Below, one piece after another: positions 31,027 through 41,222 of a stretch of DNA of 64,000 nt (positions within the stretch are counted from its first letter, which is position 1; every line of letters begins with the position of its first letter). Source of the DNA: Rahnella variigena (GTDB lineage Bacteria; Pseudomonadota; Gammaproteobacteria; Enterobacterales; Enterobacteriaceae); NCBI RefSeq assembly GCF_003610915.1, contig NZ_NSDJ01000001.1:1860001-1924000 (forward strand), written 5' to 3'. Both the position numbers and the translations under genes were made by a program. Under the pieces are notes generated by a model. It searched no databases and was not told where the DNA came from. It saw only the letters and a list, made by a program, of their open reading frames with translations.

Positions 31027-32889
31027 TCAGGCCATCCAGTCGGTGATCTGACGGTCGATGCCTTCGGCATCCAGCCCTACATCATGACGGATTTCGTCTT
31101 GCGTGCCCTGCGGGACAAAGCTGTCCGCCAGACCGATATTCAGCACCGGCACCAGGATACGCTTAGACATCAGCAGTTCGTTCACGCCGCTGCCTGCGCC
31201 GCCCATGATGGCGTTTTCTTCAAGCGTGACCAGCACTTCATGGCTGGCGGCCAGTTCCTGAATTAACGCGTCATCCAGCGGTTTCACAAAGCGCATATCC
31301 ACCACGGTGGCGTTACGTTTTTCTGCCGCAGCCAGCGCTTCCGGCAGCAATGTACCGAAGTTGAGGATCGCGACTTTTTCGCCTTCACGGCGCACCACGC
31401 CTTTACCGATGGGCAATGACGCCAGCGGTTCACAGGTGGCGCCCGTCCCGTTACCACGCGGATAACGCACGGCAACCGGCCCGCTGTTATGGTGATAACC
31501 GGTATGCAGCATCTGACGACATTCGTTCTCGTCGCTCGGCGTCATGATGGTCATGTTCGGGATACAGCGCAGGAAAGAGAGATCGAATGCGCCCTGATGC
31601 GTTTGTCCGTCGGCACCGACAATACCGCCGCGATCGATGGCAAACAGCACCGGCAGATTTTGGATCGCCACATCGTGGATCACCTGATCGTAAGCACGTT
31701 GCAGGAATGTCGAGTAGATTGCGACGATCGGTTTGTATCCGCCAATTGCCAGACCGGCGGCAAATGTCACCGCGTGCTGCTCGGCAATCGCCACATCGAA
31801 ATACTGTTGAGGATATTCTCGCGAGAAACGCACCATGCCCGAGCCTTCACGCATCGCTGGCGTGACTGCCATCAGCTTGCTGTCTTTGGCGGCGGTTTCG
31901 CACAACCAGTCACCGAAGATCTTCGAATACGTTGGCAGACCTTCTTTGCTTTTCGGCAGTGTGCCGGAAGCCGGATCGAATTTCGGCACCGCATGAAAAC
32001 TGATCGGATCTTTTTCGGCGGGCTCGTAGCCTTTGCCTTTTTTGGTCATGATATGCAGTAACTGCGGGCCTTTCAGGTCGCGCATATTTTTCAGCGTTTG
32101 CGCCAGCGCCACCACGTCGTGACCATCAACTGGCCCGATATAGTTAAAGCCGAGTTCTTCAAACAGCGTGCCCGGCACCATCATGCCTTTCAGGTGTTCT
32201 TCGGTACGGCGCACCAGTTCTTTAATCGGTGGCAGGCCGGACAGGACTTTCTTACCGCCTTCACGCAGGCGTGAATACAGTTTGCCGGACAAGAGCTGTG
32301 CCAGATGATTATTCAGCGCGCCGACGTTTTCGGAAATCGACATTTCGTTGTCATTGAGGATAACCAGCATGTCGGGTTTGATATCGCCCGCATGGTTCAT
32401 CGCTTCAAACGCCATACCCGCGGTGATCGCGCCGTCGCCAATCACACACACGGTGCGGCGGCCTTTGCCTTCACGCTCGGCAGCCACAGCCATGCCCAGA
32501 CCTGCACTGATGGACGTCGATGAGTGACCCACGGACAACGTGTCGTATTCGCTTTCACCGCGCCACGGGAACGGGTGCAGACCGCCTTTCTGGCGGATGG
32601 TAGAAATACGGTCACGACGGCCGGTCAGAATTTTGTGCGGATAGGCCTGATGGCCGACATCCCAGACAACGTGGTCGAATGGCGTGTTGTAGACATAATG
32701 CATAGCAACGGTCAGTTCCACCGTTCCCAGACCGGACGCAAAGTGTCCGCTGGACTGGCTGACGCTGGCCAATAAATATTGGCGCAGTTCATCGCAGAGC
32801 TTAGGCAGACTCTCTTTAGGGAGTGAGCGGAGATCTTCAGGATTCTCCGCCAGCGCCAGTGTCGGGTATTTGGCTAATTCAAGACTCAT
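31027..32889 (-). CDS. dxs: 1-deoxy-D-xylulose-5-phosphate synthase
   Basis: Dxs condenses pyruvate and glyceraldehyde 3-phosphate, the first step of the MEP isoprenoid pathway; the product also feeds thiamine and pyridoxal synthesis. The 620-residue protein equals the E. coli length. Thiamine diphosphate motifs are [37 protein letters not shown] (GDG-N type) and the catalytic [17 protein letters not shown]. It is the third gene of xseB-ispA-dxs, 18 bp after ispA. Confidence 0.98.
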   Translation of the reverse strand: MSLELAKYPTLALAENPEDLRSLPKESLPKLCDELRQYLLASVSQSSGHFASGLGTVELTVAMHYVYNTPFDHVVWDVGHQAYPHKILTGRRDRISTIRQKGGLHPFPWRGESEYDTLSVGHSSTSISAGLGMAVAAEREGKGRRTVCVIGDGAITAGMAFEAMNHAGDIKPDMLVILNDNEMSISENVGALNNHLAQLLSGKLYSRLREGGKKVLSGLPPIKELVRRTEEHLKGMMVPGTLFEELGFNYIGPVDGHDVVALAQTLKNMRDLKGPQLLHIMTKKGKGYEPAEKDPISFHAVPKFDPASGTLPKSKEGLPTYSKIFGDWLCETAAKDSKLMAVTPAMREGSGMVRFSREYPQQYFDVAIAEQHAVTFAAGLAIGGYKPIVAIYSTFLQRAYDQVIHDVAIQNLPVLFAIDRGGIVGADGQTHQGAFDLSFLRCIPNMTIMTPSDENECRQMLHTGYHHNSGPVAVRYPRGNGTGATCEPLASLPIGKGVVRREGEKVAILNFGTLLPEALAAAEKRNATVVDMRFVKPLDDALIQELAASHEVLVTLEENAIMGGAGSGVNELLMSKRILVPVLNIGLADSFVPQGTQDEIRHDVGLDAEGIDRQITDWMA

Positions 32890-32907
32890 CAGTTGCTCAT
32901 AGTAAGT

Positions 32908-33837
32908 TTAATTATCGCGTTCAATGATAAAGCTGGCTAACGCGAGAAGTGGCGCGGTGTTGTAAGAAAGTGCTGCCAGCTGATCCAGTGCGGAAACGGC
33001 TTCCTGATACAGGTCCATGGCCTTGGTCTTGGCGCCGTCCAGCCCCAGCAGGGCAGGATAGGTACTTTTTCCCAGCTGCTGATCAGCGCCCTGGCGTTTA
33101 CCAAGTGTGGCGGTATCGCCAACCACGTCCAGAATATCGTCCTGGACCTGAAACGCTAAGCCAATGGCTTGCGCGTAGTTATCCAGTATAGGCAAAACGG
33201 CGCGTCCGGTTTCACCGGCAGCCAGCGCGCCCATGCGCACCGCGGCGCGGATCAGCGCACCGGTTTTATGACGGTGAATTTTTTCTAACGCTTCAAGGCC
33301 GACCTGCTGACCTTCAGCGGCCAAATCCAGAGCCTGACCGCCACACATGCCGCTGGCACCGCTGGCGCTGGCCAGTTCGGAAATCATCGCCAGACGATCT
33401 TTTACCGCGACGTCTGGCATTTCACTGTCAGCCAGAATTGAGAATGCGAGTGTCTGCAGCGCATCACCGGCCAGAATCGCATTGGCTTCGCCAAATTTAA
33501 TGTGGCAGGTCGGCTGGCCGCGACGTAAATCGTCGTCGTCCATCGCCGGTAAATCATCGTGGATCAGGGAATACGCGTGGATACATTCCACGGCCGCCGC
33601 GGGGGCATCAAGATTCTTTAAATCAAGGCTGAACAGCTGACCGCTGGCGTAAACCAGATACGGGCGCAGACGTTTACCGCCCAGCAGCGCGCCGTAACGC
33701 ATCGCCTCAACCAGCGGTAAATCTGCCAGTGGCTGTGCGCTGACATACGCCGTTAAGACTTCATCCACACGCTTTTGCTTCGCGCGCAGCTCATGCGTAA
33801 ACCCGTCAGCACCGGAAAAGGAAATCGCTTCAGACAT
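32908..33837 (-). CDS. ispA: (2E,6E)-farnesyl diphosphate synthase
   Basis: IspA joins isopentenyl and allylic diphosphates into farnesyl diphosphate. The 309-residue helical protein has the first aspartate-rich motif HDDLPAMDDDDLRRG and the second FQVQDDILDVVGD, plus GGKRLRPYLVYA and KSTYPALLG. The N-terminus is about ten residues longer than in E. coli. It lies between xseB (6-bp gap) and dxs in one operon. Confidence 0.97.
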   Translation of the reverse strand: MSEAISFSGADGFTHELRAKQKRVDEVLTAYVSAQPLADLPLVEAMRYGALLGGKRLRPYLVYASGQLFSLDLKNLDAPAAAVECIHAYSLIHDDLPAMDDDDLRRGQPTCHIKFGEANAILAGDALQTLAFSILADSEMPDVAVKDRLAMISELASASGASGMCGGQALDLAAEGQQVGLEALEKIHRHKTGALIRAAVRMGALAAGETGRAVLPILDNYAQAIGLAFQVQDDILDVVGDTATLGKRQGADQQLGKSTYPALLGLDGAKTKAMDLYQEAVSALDQLAALSYNTAPLLALASFIIERDN

Positions 33838-33843
33838 GGCCAG

Positions 33844-34086
33844 TTACTCGGCTTCTGGGGTGAACGGAGTCAGCGGAGCATCGTTGTCGCTGTCGAGCAG
33901 GATCTGAACACGTTGTTCTGCCTGTTGCAGCTTTTGCTGTCCCTGACGCGCCAGCTGGACGCCTTGCTCAAATTCGTTAAGTGCGTCTTCCAGAGGCAGC
34001 TCGCCTGATTCGAGGCGGGAAACGATCTGTTCAAGTTCGGCCAGAGCCGTTTCAAAATTGGCAGGTGGTGCAGATTTTTTTGGCAT
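33844..34086 (-). CDS. xseB: Exodeoxyribonuclease VII small subunit
   Basis: XseB forms the multi-copy arm of ExoVII with XseA, degrading single-stranded DNA. The 80-residue protein equals the E. coli length and is a helical hairpin with [24 protein letters not shown] and [23 protein letters not shown]. It leads the xseB-ispA-dxs operon and is divergent from thiI. Confidence 0.96.
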   Translation of the reverse strand: MPKKSAPPANFETALAELEQIVSRLESGELPLEDALNEFEQGVQLARQGQQKLQQAEQRVQILLDSDNDAPLTPFTPEAE

Positions 34087-34244
34087 AATTCTCTTTTAAT
34101 ATCGTTGATCAGACTGGATGATCGAAGTACTGAGGCGGCAGAGTCAGCGCTCGGCCTCAAGAGACATTCCTGCTCAGCATGACATCTGCTGCAGGGTTTT
34201 GTGCACAGAGTACCCATTTTAAGTGATATACTCTGCGCCGCAGA

Positions 34245-34298
34245 TATTATTGCTAAGCCCAATGTGACACATATCGACCATTTGGCTTAGCAATAATA
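34245..34298. repeat. Perfect 15-bp inverted repeat in the xseB-thiI divergent region
   Basis: TATTATTGCTAAGCC (34245-34259) and GGCTTAGCAATAATA (34284-34298) are exact complements separated by 24 bp. There is no T-tract, so it is not a simple terminator. It lies 65 bp before thiI and about 160 bp before xseB and could be an operator, a leader hairpin or a small mobile-element remnant. Confidence 0.75.
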
Positions 34299-34362
34299 GG
34301 ATCCTAGATCCTTATTCAGCGACTTACTACCCCGTTTTTTCACCCGCTAACAAAAGACTGCC

Positions 34363-35811
34363 ATGAAGTTTATCATTAAATTGTTCCCTGAAATCACCAT
34401 CAAGAGCCAATCTGTGCGTTTGCGCTTCATTAAGATCCTCTCAAGCAGCATTCGCAATATCGTGCGACCGCATGATGAGACGCTGGCGGTGGTTCGCCAC
34501 TGGGATCATATCGAAGTTCGCAGTAAAGACGAAAGCAAACACGACCTGATCCAGGAATTGCTCTGCCGCATTCCGGGCATCCGTTATGTTGAAGAAGTCG
34601 AAGACCGTCCTTATACCGACGTTCACAACATCTTCGAGCAAACGCTGGAAGCTTATCGTTCTGAAGTAGAAGGCAAAACCTTCTGCGTGCGCGTTAAACG
34701 TCGTGGTAAACATGACTTCACGTCGACCGAAGTAGAACGCTATGTCGGCGGCGGTCTGAATCAGCACATCGAATCGGCGAAAGTCAGCCTGAAAGATCCG
34801 CAAGTGACGGTGAAACTGGAAATCAACGACGATCAGCTGGTGCTGGTGAAAAGTCGCCTGGAAGGTCAGGGCGGTTACCCGATTGGCACGCAGGAAGATG
34901 TGATCTCGCTGATTTCCGGCGGTTTCGATTCCGGCGTATCCAGTTATATGCTTATGCGTCGCGGTTGTCGTGTGCATTACTGCTTCTTTAATCTCGGCGG
35001 TGCAGCGCATGAAATCGGCGTGAAACAGGTGGCGCATTATCTGTGGAACCGTTACGGCAGTTCACACCGCGTCCGCTTTATCTCCGTCGATTTCGAACCG
35101 GTAGTGGGTGAAATCCTCGAAAAAGTCGAAGACGGCCAGATGGGCGTCGTCCTGAAACGTATGATGGTACGCGCCGCTTCTTCCATTGCTGAGCGCTACG
35201 GCGTGCAGGCGCTGGTGACCGGTGAAGCGCTGGGTCAGGTGTCCAGCCAGACGCTGACTAACCTGCGTCTGATCGACAACGTTTCTGACACACTGATCCT
35301 GCGTCCGCTGATTTCTCACGATAAAGAGCACATCATCAAGATTGCCCGTGAAATCGGTACCGAAGATTTTGCGAAAACCATGCCGGAATATTGCGGTGTG
35401 ATTTCGAAAAGTCCGACGGTGAAAGCCGTGAAAGCCAAAATTGAAGCCGAAGAAGCGATGTTCGATTTCGATGTGCTGGATAAAGTGGTCAGCGAAGCGC
35501 GAAACGTCGATATTCGCGAAATCGCCGAGCAGGCCGCAGAAGTGGTGCCGGAAGTAGAAACCGTGGCCGAGTTTACTTCAACGGATATCGTGCTGGATGT
35601 ACGCGCGCCGGATGAAGTGGAAGCGCAGCCGCTGGCGCTGGAAAACGTTGAAGTGAAGCCGTTAGCGTTCTACAAGCTGGCGACGCAGTTTGGCGATCTG
35701 GACCAGAGCAAAACCTATCTGCTGTATTGCGATCGTGGCGTGATGAGTCGTTTGCAGGCGCTGTATCTGAAAGAGCAAGGTTTCGATAACGTTAAGGTAT
35801 ATCGCCCTTGA
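34363..35811 (+). CDS. thiI: tRNA 4-thiouridine synthase / thiamine thiazole sulfurtransferase ThiI
   Basis: ThiI adds sulfur to U8 of tRNA and passes sulfur to ThiS for thiazole synthesis. The 482-residue protein equals the E. coli length. It has an N-terminal ferredoxin-like and THUMP region (to about residue 165), a PP-loop ATPase with [13 protein letters not shown], Cys in [12 protein letters not shown] near 344 and a C-terminal rhodanese domain with the persulfide Cys at 456 ([10 protein letters not shown]). It is the long, rhodanese-containing form, so it can serve both pathways. Confidence 0.98.
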   Translation: MKFIIKLFPEITIKSQSVRLRFIKILSSSIRNIVRPHDETLAVVRHWDHIEVRSKDESKHDLIQELLCRIPGIRYVEEVEDRPYTDVHNIFEQTLEAYRSEVEGKTFCVRVKRRGKHDFTSTEVERYVGGGLNQHIESAKVSLKDPQVTVKLEINDDQLVLVKSRLEGQGGYPIGTQEDVISLISGGFDSGVSSYMLMRRGCRVHYCFFNLGGAAHEIGVKQVAHYLWNRYGSSHRVRFISVDFEPVVGEILEKVEDGQMGVVLKRMMVRAASSIAERYGVQALVTGEALGQVSSQTLTNLRLIDNVSDTLILRPLISHDKEHIIKIAREIGTEDFAKTMPEYCGVISKSPTVKAVKAKIEAEEAMFDFDVLDKVVSEARNVDIREIAEQAAEVVPEVETVAEFTSTDIVLDVRAPDEVEAQPLALENVEVKPLAFYKLATQFGDLDQSKTYLLYCDRGVMSRLQALYLKEQGFDNVKVYRP

Positions 35812-35826
35812 CAAGCGTTCCTTCTA

Positions 35827-35862
35827 TAAAAAAGGGGGTCAGCCATGCTGAGCCCCTTTTTT
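35827..35862. terminator. Bidirectional terminator between thiI and yajL
   Basis: GGGGTCAGC-type arm and GCTGAGCCCC flank a CATG loop with AAAAAA before and TTTTTT after, set between convergent genes. Confidence 0.88.
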
Positions 35863-35885
35863 GTTTGTCCAGATCCCAATGCCAG

Positions 35886-36494
35886 TCAGGATTCCCGTGC
35901 GCCTTCATCGGTATAATTGTAGATCCCCGGTGCGAGAACCAGCTGGGCGGCAATTTCGGCAGCTTTTGTTTTTCCCAGCAGAAGATCGATAATCTTCAGG
36001 GCGAATTCCATCGATGTTCCCGGTCCCTGGCTGGTGAGCAGATTCACGCGAGGATCAAAAATTACCCGGCGATCGGACCATTTGTTCGGGTCGATTTTAT
36101 CTTTTAAGCCCGGAAAACCGGTCATATTGCCGACCGGGAATAAATCATGATATTCCAGTACCAGCGCGGGTGCGGCGCAGATAGCGGCAACAATTTTACC
36201 GCTGACGTGCATCTGGCGGACTTTTTCCACCAGCAGCGGACTTTCGCTGAAACAGGTCGCGCCGCCCAGACCGCCGGGCAATACAATCACATCATGATCT
36301 TCATCCGCGACATCCACCAGCGCGACGTCGGCCAGAATGCGCACGCCACGCGAGCAGCGGATCTCAAGATTTCCATCACCGGCGACACTGGCGGTGGTAA
36401 CGTTAATACCCGCCCGCACCAGCAAATCAATCGCAGTAACGGCTTCTATTTCTTCGCTACCAGGTGCCAGGCAGACCAGAACTGACGCGCTCAT
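35886..36494 (-). CDS. yajL: YajL, DJ-1/PfpI-family protein
   Basis: YajL is a DJ-1 homologue tied to oxidative-stress protection; chaperone and deglycase activities have been reported and the deglycase role is disputed. The 202-residue protein has the oxidation-sensitive nucleophile Cys at 106 in VAAICAAPA, with a conserved Glu near residue 14 (APGSEE). I chose the ATG at 36494 ([15 protein letters not shown]), the family start. It overlaps the end of panE by 38 bp (36457-36494), so it is probably translated from the panE message. The C-terminus is about six residues longer than in E. coli. Confidence 0.95.
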   Translation of the reverse strand: MSASVLVCLAPGSEEIEAVTAIDLLVRAGINVTTASVAGDGNLEIRCSRGVRILADVALVDVADEDHDVIVLPGGLGGATCFSESPLLVEKVRQMHVSGKIVAAICAAPALVLEYHDLFPVGNMTGFPGLKDKIDPNKWSDRRVIFDPRVNLLTSQGPGTSMEFALKIIDLLLGKTKAAEIAAQLVLAPGIYNYTDEGARES

Positions 36495-37368
36495 AATCGT
36501 TTTCCTTTCTCTTAATCTGTTCAAATAAGCGGGTATTGACCGGCAGGGTCAGACCGAATTTGCGCCCGCGACGCAGAAGATAGCCGGTGATGTAATCAAT
36601 TTCGGTATGACGCTGGTTGCGGATATCCTGCAACATCGATGAATGGTTGGCGGAGGTCGATTCAATCACCTGATAGACAAAGCTGAGCAATGATTCTCTG
36701 TGGATTTCGACGCCTTCAATCGCCATCACCTGCGCAACTTCCTGACAAATTTGCTCAATCTGATCGGCATACGCCACCAGGTCGCCGTTGGTACAATCAT
36801 ACAAAGCTGTCAGCGGATTAATCACGCAGTTCACTGCCAGTTTATTCCACAGCGATGGCTTAATGTTGTCATGCCAGGCGACGTCCGGTAAGGCATTATG
36901 CAGCGTATCCGCCAGAGAACTCAGCGCCGCACCTCGGGGTGTCACCGGGCCGATGTGCGTCGCACCGGCAGCCACATGGACAATCGCATTGCCTTCACGT
37001 CGCGCCGCGTGGGTTGTCGCGCCCTGTAAAATTGCCAGGCGGTTAGGCGGTAATTCATCGACTGTACCCATGCCGTTATGCAGCAATAATATCGCGCAAT
37101 TGTCATTGAGCATCGGCATCAGCGTGCTGACCGCGCCGGAAACCTGCCACGCTTTCAGCGTGACCAGCAGCAATTCGCTCTGCGCCAGATGTTCCGGATC
37201 ATTGGTTGGCATATTGCGGTTAAATGCAATGCCTTCCGGCGAGATGACATTGACGGCACAGAAAGGCTGAGGAATACGGATCCATCCCTGAACATCGTGG
37301 CCTTGCTGATAAAGGGTTGAAAGCCAAAGTTGTCCCAGCGCACCGCAACCCAATACTGTTATTTTCAT
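36457..37368 (-). CDS. panE: 2-dehydropantoate 2-reductase
   Basis: PanE reduces ketopantoate to pantoate with NADPH in pantothenate synthesis. The 303-residue protein has the Rossmann motif GCGALG (residues 7-12), [24 protein letters not shown], a conserved catalytic Lys in [17 protein letters not shown] and [26 protein letters not shown]. It is transcribed divergently from yajQ and runs into yajL with a 38-bp overlap. Confidence 0.97.
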   Translation of the reverse strand: MKITVLGCGALGQLWLSTLYQQGHDVQGWIRIPQPFCAVNVISPEGIAFNRNMPTNDPEHLAQSELLLVTLKAWQVSGAVSTLMPMLNDNCAILLLHNGMGTVDELPPNRLAILQGATTHAARREGNAIVHVAAGATHIGPVTPRGAALSSLADTLHNALPDVAWHDNIKPSLWNKLAVNCVINPLTALYDCTNGDLVAYADQIEQICQEVAQVMAIEGVEIHRESLLSFVYQVIESTSANHSSMLQDIRNQRHTEIDYITGYLLRRGRKFGLTLPVNTRLFEQIKRKENDYERVSSGLPGTW

Positions 37369-37608
37369 TGTGCCTCCAGGGATGTGGGGCGAAATACGCC
37401 CGCTAAAACGGCTGTAGAAAGAATATTCTGCTGTCCGGTTATCTTATTAGTATAGACATTCGTGCTGTAGATCACATTTTCACCTGCACTTTTTGACCAT
37501 CGGGGCATTTTATGTTCGGTGCTTTGCTGTTGTTTGGCATCGACGGTTGAAGGCGGTATTATGCACGCCATATAACGTGCAATACAAAAACTACAGGGAG
37601 AAGCGATT

Positions 37609-38100
37609 ATGCCGTCTTTTGACATTGTTTCCGAAATCGACATGCAGGAAGTGCGCAATGCCGTGGAAAATGCCAGCCGTGAACTGCAAACCCGCTGGGA
37701 TTTCCGCAACATTCCTGCCAGCTTCGATCTCAACGAGAAAAACGAGAGTATCAAAGTCGCCAGTGAATCTGATTTCCAGGTAAACCAACTGGTCGATATT
37801 CTGCGTGAGAAGCTAGCCAAACGTGGTATCGAAGGTGGCGCGCTGGAAATTCCTGAGCAGATGGATCACAGCGGTAAAACATACAGCGTTGAAGCTAAAC
37901 TGCATTCTGGCATTGAATCTGCGCTGGCGAAGAAAATCGTCAAGCTGATCAAAGACAGTAAAATCAAAGTGCAGGCGCAGGTGCAGGGTGACGAAGTTCG
38001 CGTCACCGGCAAAGCACGTGATGATTTGCAGGCCGTAATGGCGCTGGTTAAGAAAGGTGATCTGGGCCAGCCCTTCCAGTTCAAAAACTTCCGCGACTAA
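37609..38100 (+). CDS. yajQ: YajQ-family nucleotide-binding protein
   Basis: YajQ proteins (UPF0234) have two ferredoxin-like domains. Relatives in Xanthomonas bind cyclic di-GMP and E. coli YajQ binds nucleotides and tRNA in vitro; the role here is unproven. The 163-residue protein opens [20 protein letters not shown], has [15 protein letters not shown] and ends with [11 protein letters not shown], all standard. AGGGAG lies before the ATG. A short ERIC-like element begins directly after its stop codon. Confidence 0.95.
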   Translation: MPSFDIVSEIDMQEVRNAVENASRELQTRWDFRNIPASFDLNEKNESIKVASESDFQVNQLVDILREKLAKRGIEGGALEIPEQMDHSGKTYSVEAKLHSGIESALAKKIVKLIKDSKIKVQAQVQGDEVRVTGKARDDLQAVMALVKKGDLGQPFQFKNFRD

Positions 38101-38174
38101 TAGCCAACGTACTTCGCGCTGCAGATGCGTTGGCTGCGCTGGCCGCCTTCCTGCAACACGAATTACGTTGGCTA
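38101..38174. repeat. Short ERIC-related element with perfect 11-bp terminal inverted repeats
   Basis: TAGCCAACGTA (38101-38111) and TACGTTGGCTA (38164-38174) bound a 74-bp element. Inside it, GCTGCAGATGCG and CCTGCAACACGAATTA match the two ends of the ERIC copy at 63.4 kb, while the ERIC centre is missing. It starts at the base after the yajQ TAA. It is most likely an internally deleted ERIC that kept its ends. Confidence 0.75.
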
Positions 38175-38182
38175 GCTGTTTT

Positions 38183-38209
38183 TAAAGGGACGCTGTGCGT
38201 CCCTTTTTT
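38183..38209. terminator. Bidirectional terminator between yajQ and the oxidoreductase gene
   Basis: AAAGGGACGC and GCGTCCCTTTTTT pair around TGT, giving a strong stem with T-tail between convergent genes. Confidence 0.92.
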
Positions 38210-38216
38210 ATAGCGT

Positions 38217-39515
38217 TCACTTCCGCTGGCGCAGTCTTTTCACCAGTTCGAAGTCTTTAAAATAGATCGGCTTGTCGTGCTGCATAGAGAGGTTTCCGGC
38301 GATCCCGGTCAGGATCGACATCGCACCTGCGCGGTGATCGGCAGCGCGTTTTAACGGATCGTCTTTGCGCTCGCCGAACAGGTCCTCGAGCATGGCATTA
38401 TCGCCGCCGCCGTGACCGCCTTCTCCCATCTGGAATTCAGCTTTCCAGGGCTCTGCAAATAACGGGAAAACCGTGATTTCTGCTTTCTCGATACTGCCTT
38501 CATTTTCGCGTTTGCCACCGGCATTCACGTAAGACATCTCGACGATTTTCATTTCAATGCGGCCCTGGGTGCCGTTGAATACCACATTCAGTCCTTCCCA
38601 CGGCAGATACGCATTCAGCGAGTAAGTCAGCTGGGCTTTGTTCTGATATTTCACCAACACCGACAGCGTATCTTCAATGTTGATCCCGTCGCTGAACACG
38701 CTCTGGTCGCGGAAATAGTTATCCTCATGCTCGGCATCCAGATACAGCGCTTTGAGCTGGGCGTTGTCTTCCATATGCAGCGCAAACGGATCGTTCTGCG
38801 CCTGTGCATAGCCATGCGCACGCGGATAAAATTCGGTCACGCCACGTTTCTCTGCATTCTCTTTGCCATAAAAACGCAGGTCGCCCAGAGCATAAACTTT
38901 CTCCGGTGTGCTGTTCAGCCAGAAGTTCATCAGGTCGAAATGGTGGGTGGATTTGTGTACCAGCAGGCCGCCGGAATTGCGTTTCTCACGGTGCCAGCGT
39001 CGAAAATAATCTGCACCGTGTTCGGTATTAAGCAGCCATTCAAAATGCACAGACAGCACTTCACCAATGGTGTCCTGCATCAGCAGTTCGCGCATTTTGC
39101 TGTGATGCGGTGCGTAGCGATAGTTAAACGCCACGCGCACCTGATAACCGGTGGCATCGACGGCATCAAGAATACGCAGCGCGCGCGGTTCATCAATGGT
39201 CATCGGCTTTTCAGTAATGACGTCGCACCCCGCGTGCAGGGCGCGGACGATGTAATCGTCGTGCGTGCGATCCATGCTGGTGACGATCACGATGTCCGGT
39301 TTAGTCTCGTCGAGCATCGCAGAGAAATCAGCGGCTTTCCAGGTCGATACCCGGGCGATGCCGCTTTGCTCAAGCTGGCGGTTCGCATAATCCATTCGCG
39401 TCTGGTTTGTATCACAGAAGGCCACAAATTTTGCGTTGTGGCGGTATTTGCCGGTTATCGCTTCAATGTATAAACCTGAGCGTCCGCCGGTGCCAACGAG
39501 AGCATATGTTTTCAT
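38217..39515 (-). CDS. Gfo/Idh/MocA-family NAD(P)-dependent oxidoreductase
   Basis: This 432-residue protein has an N-terminal Rossmann domain with VGTGGRSGLY near residues 6-15, an acidic FCDTN after strand 2, the family signature ITEKPMT near residue 108 and a C-terminal alpha/beta domain with HKSTHHFDLMNFWL and GGHGGGDNAM. Family members oxidise or dehydrate sugars, inositols and their phosphates, and I cannot assign the substrate. The start is the ATG at 39515 with GAGGATC upstream. It stands alone between yajQ and yajR, where E. coli has no gene, with its own terminator and no transporter or regulator next to it. Confidence 0.88.
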   Translation of the reverse strand: MKTYALVGTGGRSGLYIEAITGKYRHNAKFVAFCDTNQTRMDYANRQLEQSGIARVSTWKAADFSAMLDETKPDIVIVTSMDRTHDDYIVRALHAGCDVITEKPMTIDEPRALRILDAVDATGYQVRVAFNYRYAPHHSKMRELLMQDTIGEVLSVHFEWLLNTEHGADYFRRWHREKRNSGGLLVHKSTHHFDLMNFWLNSTPEKVYALGDLRFYGKENAEKRGVTEFYPRAHGYAQAQNDPFALHMEDNAQLKALYLDAEHEDNYFRDQSVFSDGINIEDTLSVLVKYQNKAQLTYSLNAYLPWEGLNVVFNGTQGRIEMKIVEMSYVNAGGKRENEGSIEKAEITVFPLFAEPWKAEFQMGEGGHGGGDNAMLEDLFGERKDDPLKRAADHRAGAMSILTGIAGNLSMQHDKPIYFKDFELVKRLRQRK

Positions 39516-39636
39516 GAGATCCTCAATAGGCCCGAAAGCCGTCATCACTGACAAAAAATTTTGTTAAGGAATTCTTGAGGATAATGATTACTGAGGTTTT
39601 TTAAGTGAGGGGAGTCACGCGGTGGGGATAAAATTG

Positions 39637-39668
39637 AAACGCTGTGCCAGTTTGCAGGCACAGCGTTT
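39637..39668 (-). terminator. Terminator of yajR
   Basis: AAACGCTGTGCC and GGCACAGCGTTT pair perfectly over 12 bp with an 8-nt loop, 17 bp after the yajR stop. The minus-strand tail CAATTTT is moderately T-rich. Confidence 0.8.
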
Positions 39669-39685
39669 ATTAACGTTATAGCGCG

Positions 39686-41050
39686 TCAGGCAGCGCTGAC
39701 CAGTTGCTCAAGGGCTTTACGGTTGGTCTGTTTGGTATCGACCTTCACGTAAGCACTGAATTCTTCCGGTACGACAATGGCTTCTGCCACGCCCGGCTGC
39801 GCGAGAATGCGTGCCTGCAGGGCGGAATCTTTCACCGCCAGTTCAGACAAGGTAATGCGCAGGCTGCTGACATACGGCGGTTCGGTCATGGTGGAACTGA
39901 CCACCAACCAGACAACGGCAATCGCTGCACAGACCAGGAATACCGCCCCAGCACCGGCGTGTCCGTAGACATAACCGCCTAAACTGCCGCCAATCGCCAC
40001 GCCGATAAACTGGCTGGTGGAGTAAAGTCCCATTGCGGTGCCTTTGTAGCCTGCCGGTGATTCTTTACTGATAAGCGACGGCAGAATCGCTTCCATGACG
40101 TTAAACGCCAGGAAGAACAGCTGGATACCTGCAATGACCGCCCATAAATGCAAACCCGCCGACCACAGCACGATTTCCGCCAGCAGCAGTACCGCGACGC
40201 AGCCCATGAATACCTGTTTCATGTGGCGTTTTTTCTCGGCATAGATAATCACCGGAATGACGGCGACGAATGAGGTCAGCATGGTCACCAGATACACACG
40301 CCAGTGTTCACTAGGCGGGAATCCGGCGTGTTCCATGACTTGCGGTAACACCACAAAACTCGACATCAGCAAAACGTGCAAACACAGAATGCCGAAGTTG
40401 AGTTTGAGCAGTTTGGCGTTGCTCAGCACTTTGCCGAAACTGCCTTTCACCATGCTCGATTCACGATTGAGGATGTGCGTGGCAGGGGAGGGCACCACGG
40501 CAACGGTAATAATGATGCCGAGAATAGTCAGTACCGCGATCGCCCAGAACAGGGCGTGTAAACCCCAGGCGTGGGTGATGATCGGGCCGAGTACCATCGC
40601 AATCGCAAAGGTAATGCCGAAGCTGATGCCGATGAATGCCATCGCTTTGGTGCGGTTTTGCTCGCGGGTCAGGTCAGAAAGCAGGGCCATCACGGCGGCG
40701 GCAATCGCGCCGGAGCCTTGCAGGGCACGACCAATGATCACGCCCCAGATTGATTCGGTTGAAGCAGCCACAATGCTGCCGATACAGAAGATGACCAGAC
40801 CAAAGACGATCAGGGGTTTGCGGCCAACGCGATCAGAAAGCAGTCCAAATGGGATCTGGAAAACGGCCTGTGCCAGTCCGTAAATACCGATAGCGATGCC
40901 GATAAGCGTTTCGCTGGCGCCGGAGAGTTTCATGCCATAGGTGGTCAGCACCGGCAGAACCATGAACATGCCGAGCATGCGTAAAGAAAATACTGTCCCT
41001 AGTCCCCATGTAGCCCGACTTTCCTGCGGGGTCATCTGGTTATCGTTCAC
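39686..41050 (-). CDS. yajR: Major facilitator superfamily transporter YajR
   Basis: YajR is a proton-coupled MFS protein of unknown substrate. The 454-residue protein has twelve membrane segments, the MFS motif A GLLSDRVGRKPLIVFG near residue 70 and the C-terminal cytosolic ferredoxin-like YAM domain (from about 385; LRITLSELAVKD, then ARILAQPGVAEAIVV) that marks YajR. It lies beside cyoE as in E. coli but is separated by a terminator. Confidence 0.94.
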   Translation of the reverse strand: MNDNQMTPQESRATWGLGTVFSLRMLGMFMVLPVLTTYGMKLSGASETLIGIAIGIYGLAQAVFQIPFGLLSDRVGRKPLIVFGLVIFCIGSIVAASTESIWGVIIGRALQGSGAIAAAVMALLSDLTREQNRTKAMAFIGISFGITFAIAMVLGPIITHAWGLHALFWAIAVLTILGIIITVAVVPSPATHILNRESSMVKGSFGKVLSNAKLLKLNFGILCLHVLLMSSFVVLPQVMEHAGFPPSEHWRVYLVTMLTSFVAVIPVIIYAEKKRHMKQVFMGCVAVLLLAEIVLWSAGLHLWAVIAGIQLFFLAFNVMEAILPSLISKESPAGYKGTAMGLYSTSQFIGVAIGGSLGGYVYGHAGAGAVFLVCAAIAVVWLVVSSTMTEPPYVSSLRITLSELAVKDSALQARILAQPGVAEAIVVPEEFSAYVKVDTKQTNRKALEQLVSAA

Positions 41051-41160
41051 ATTACTACCTCAAAATAACAATCCGACATTTTAATGATTAAGCCGGTCAG
41101 GGTAAAACGATGGATCTTTAGCAGATATTACGGGAGTGGTCTGACTGAAAGAGCAAAAGA

Positions 41161-41186
41161 AAAGGCCAGTATTGCTACTGGCCTTT
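41161..41186 (-). terminator. Terminator of the cyoABCDE operon
   Basis: AAAGGCCAGT and ACTGGCCTTT form a perfect 10-bp stem with a 6-nt loop about 37 bp after the cyoE stop; the minus strand continues TTCTTTT. Confidence 0.88.
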
Positions 41187-41222
41187 CGCTATGATTTCAG
41201 AGCGTTACACTGAAATTGAATG

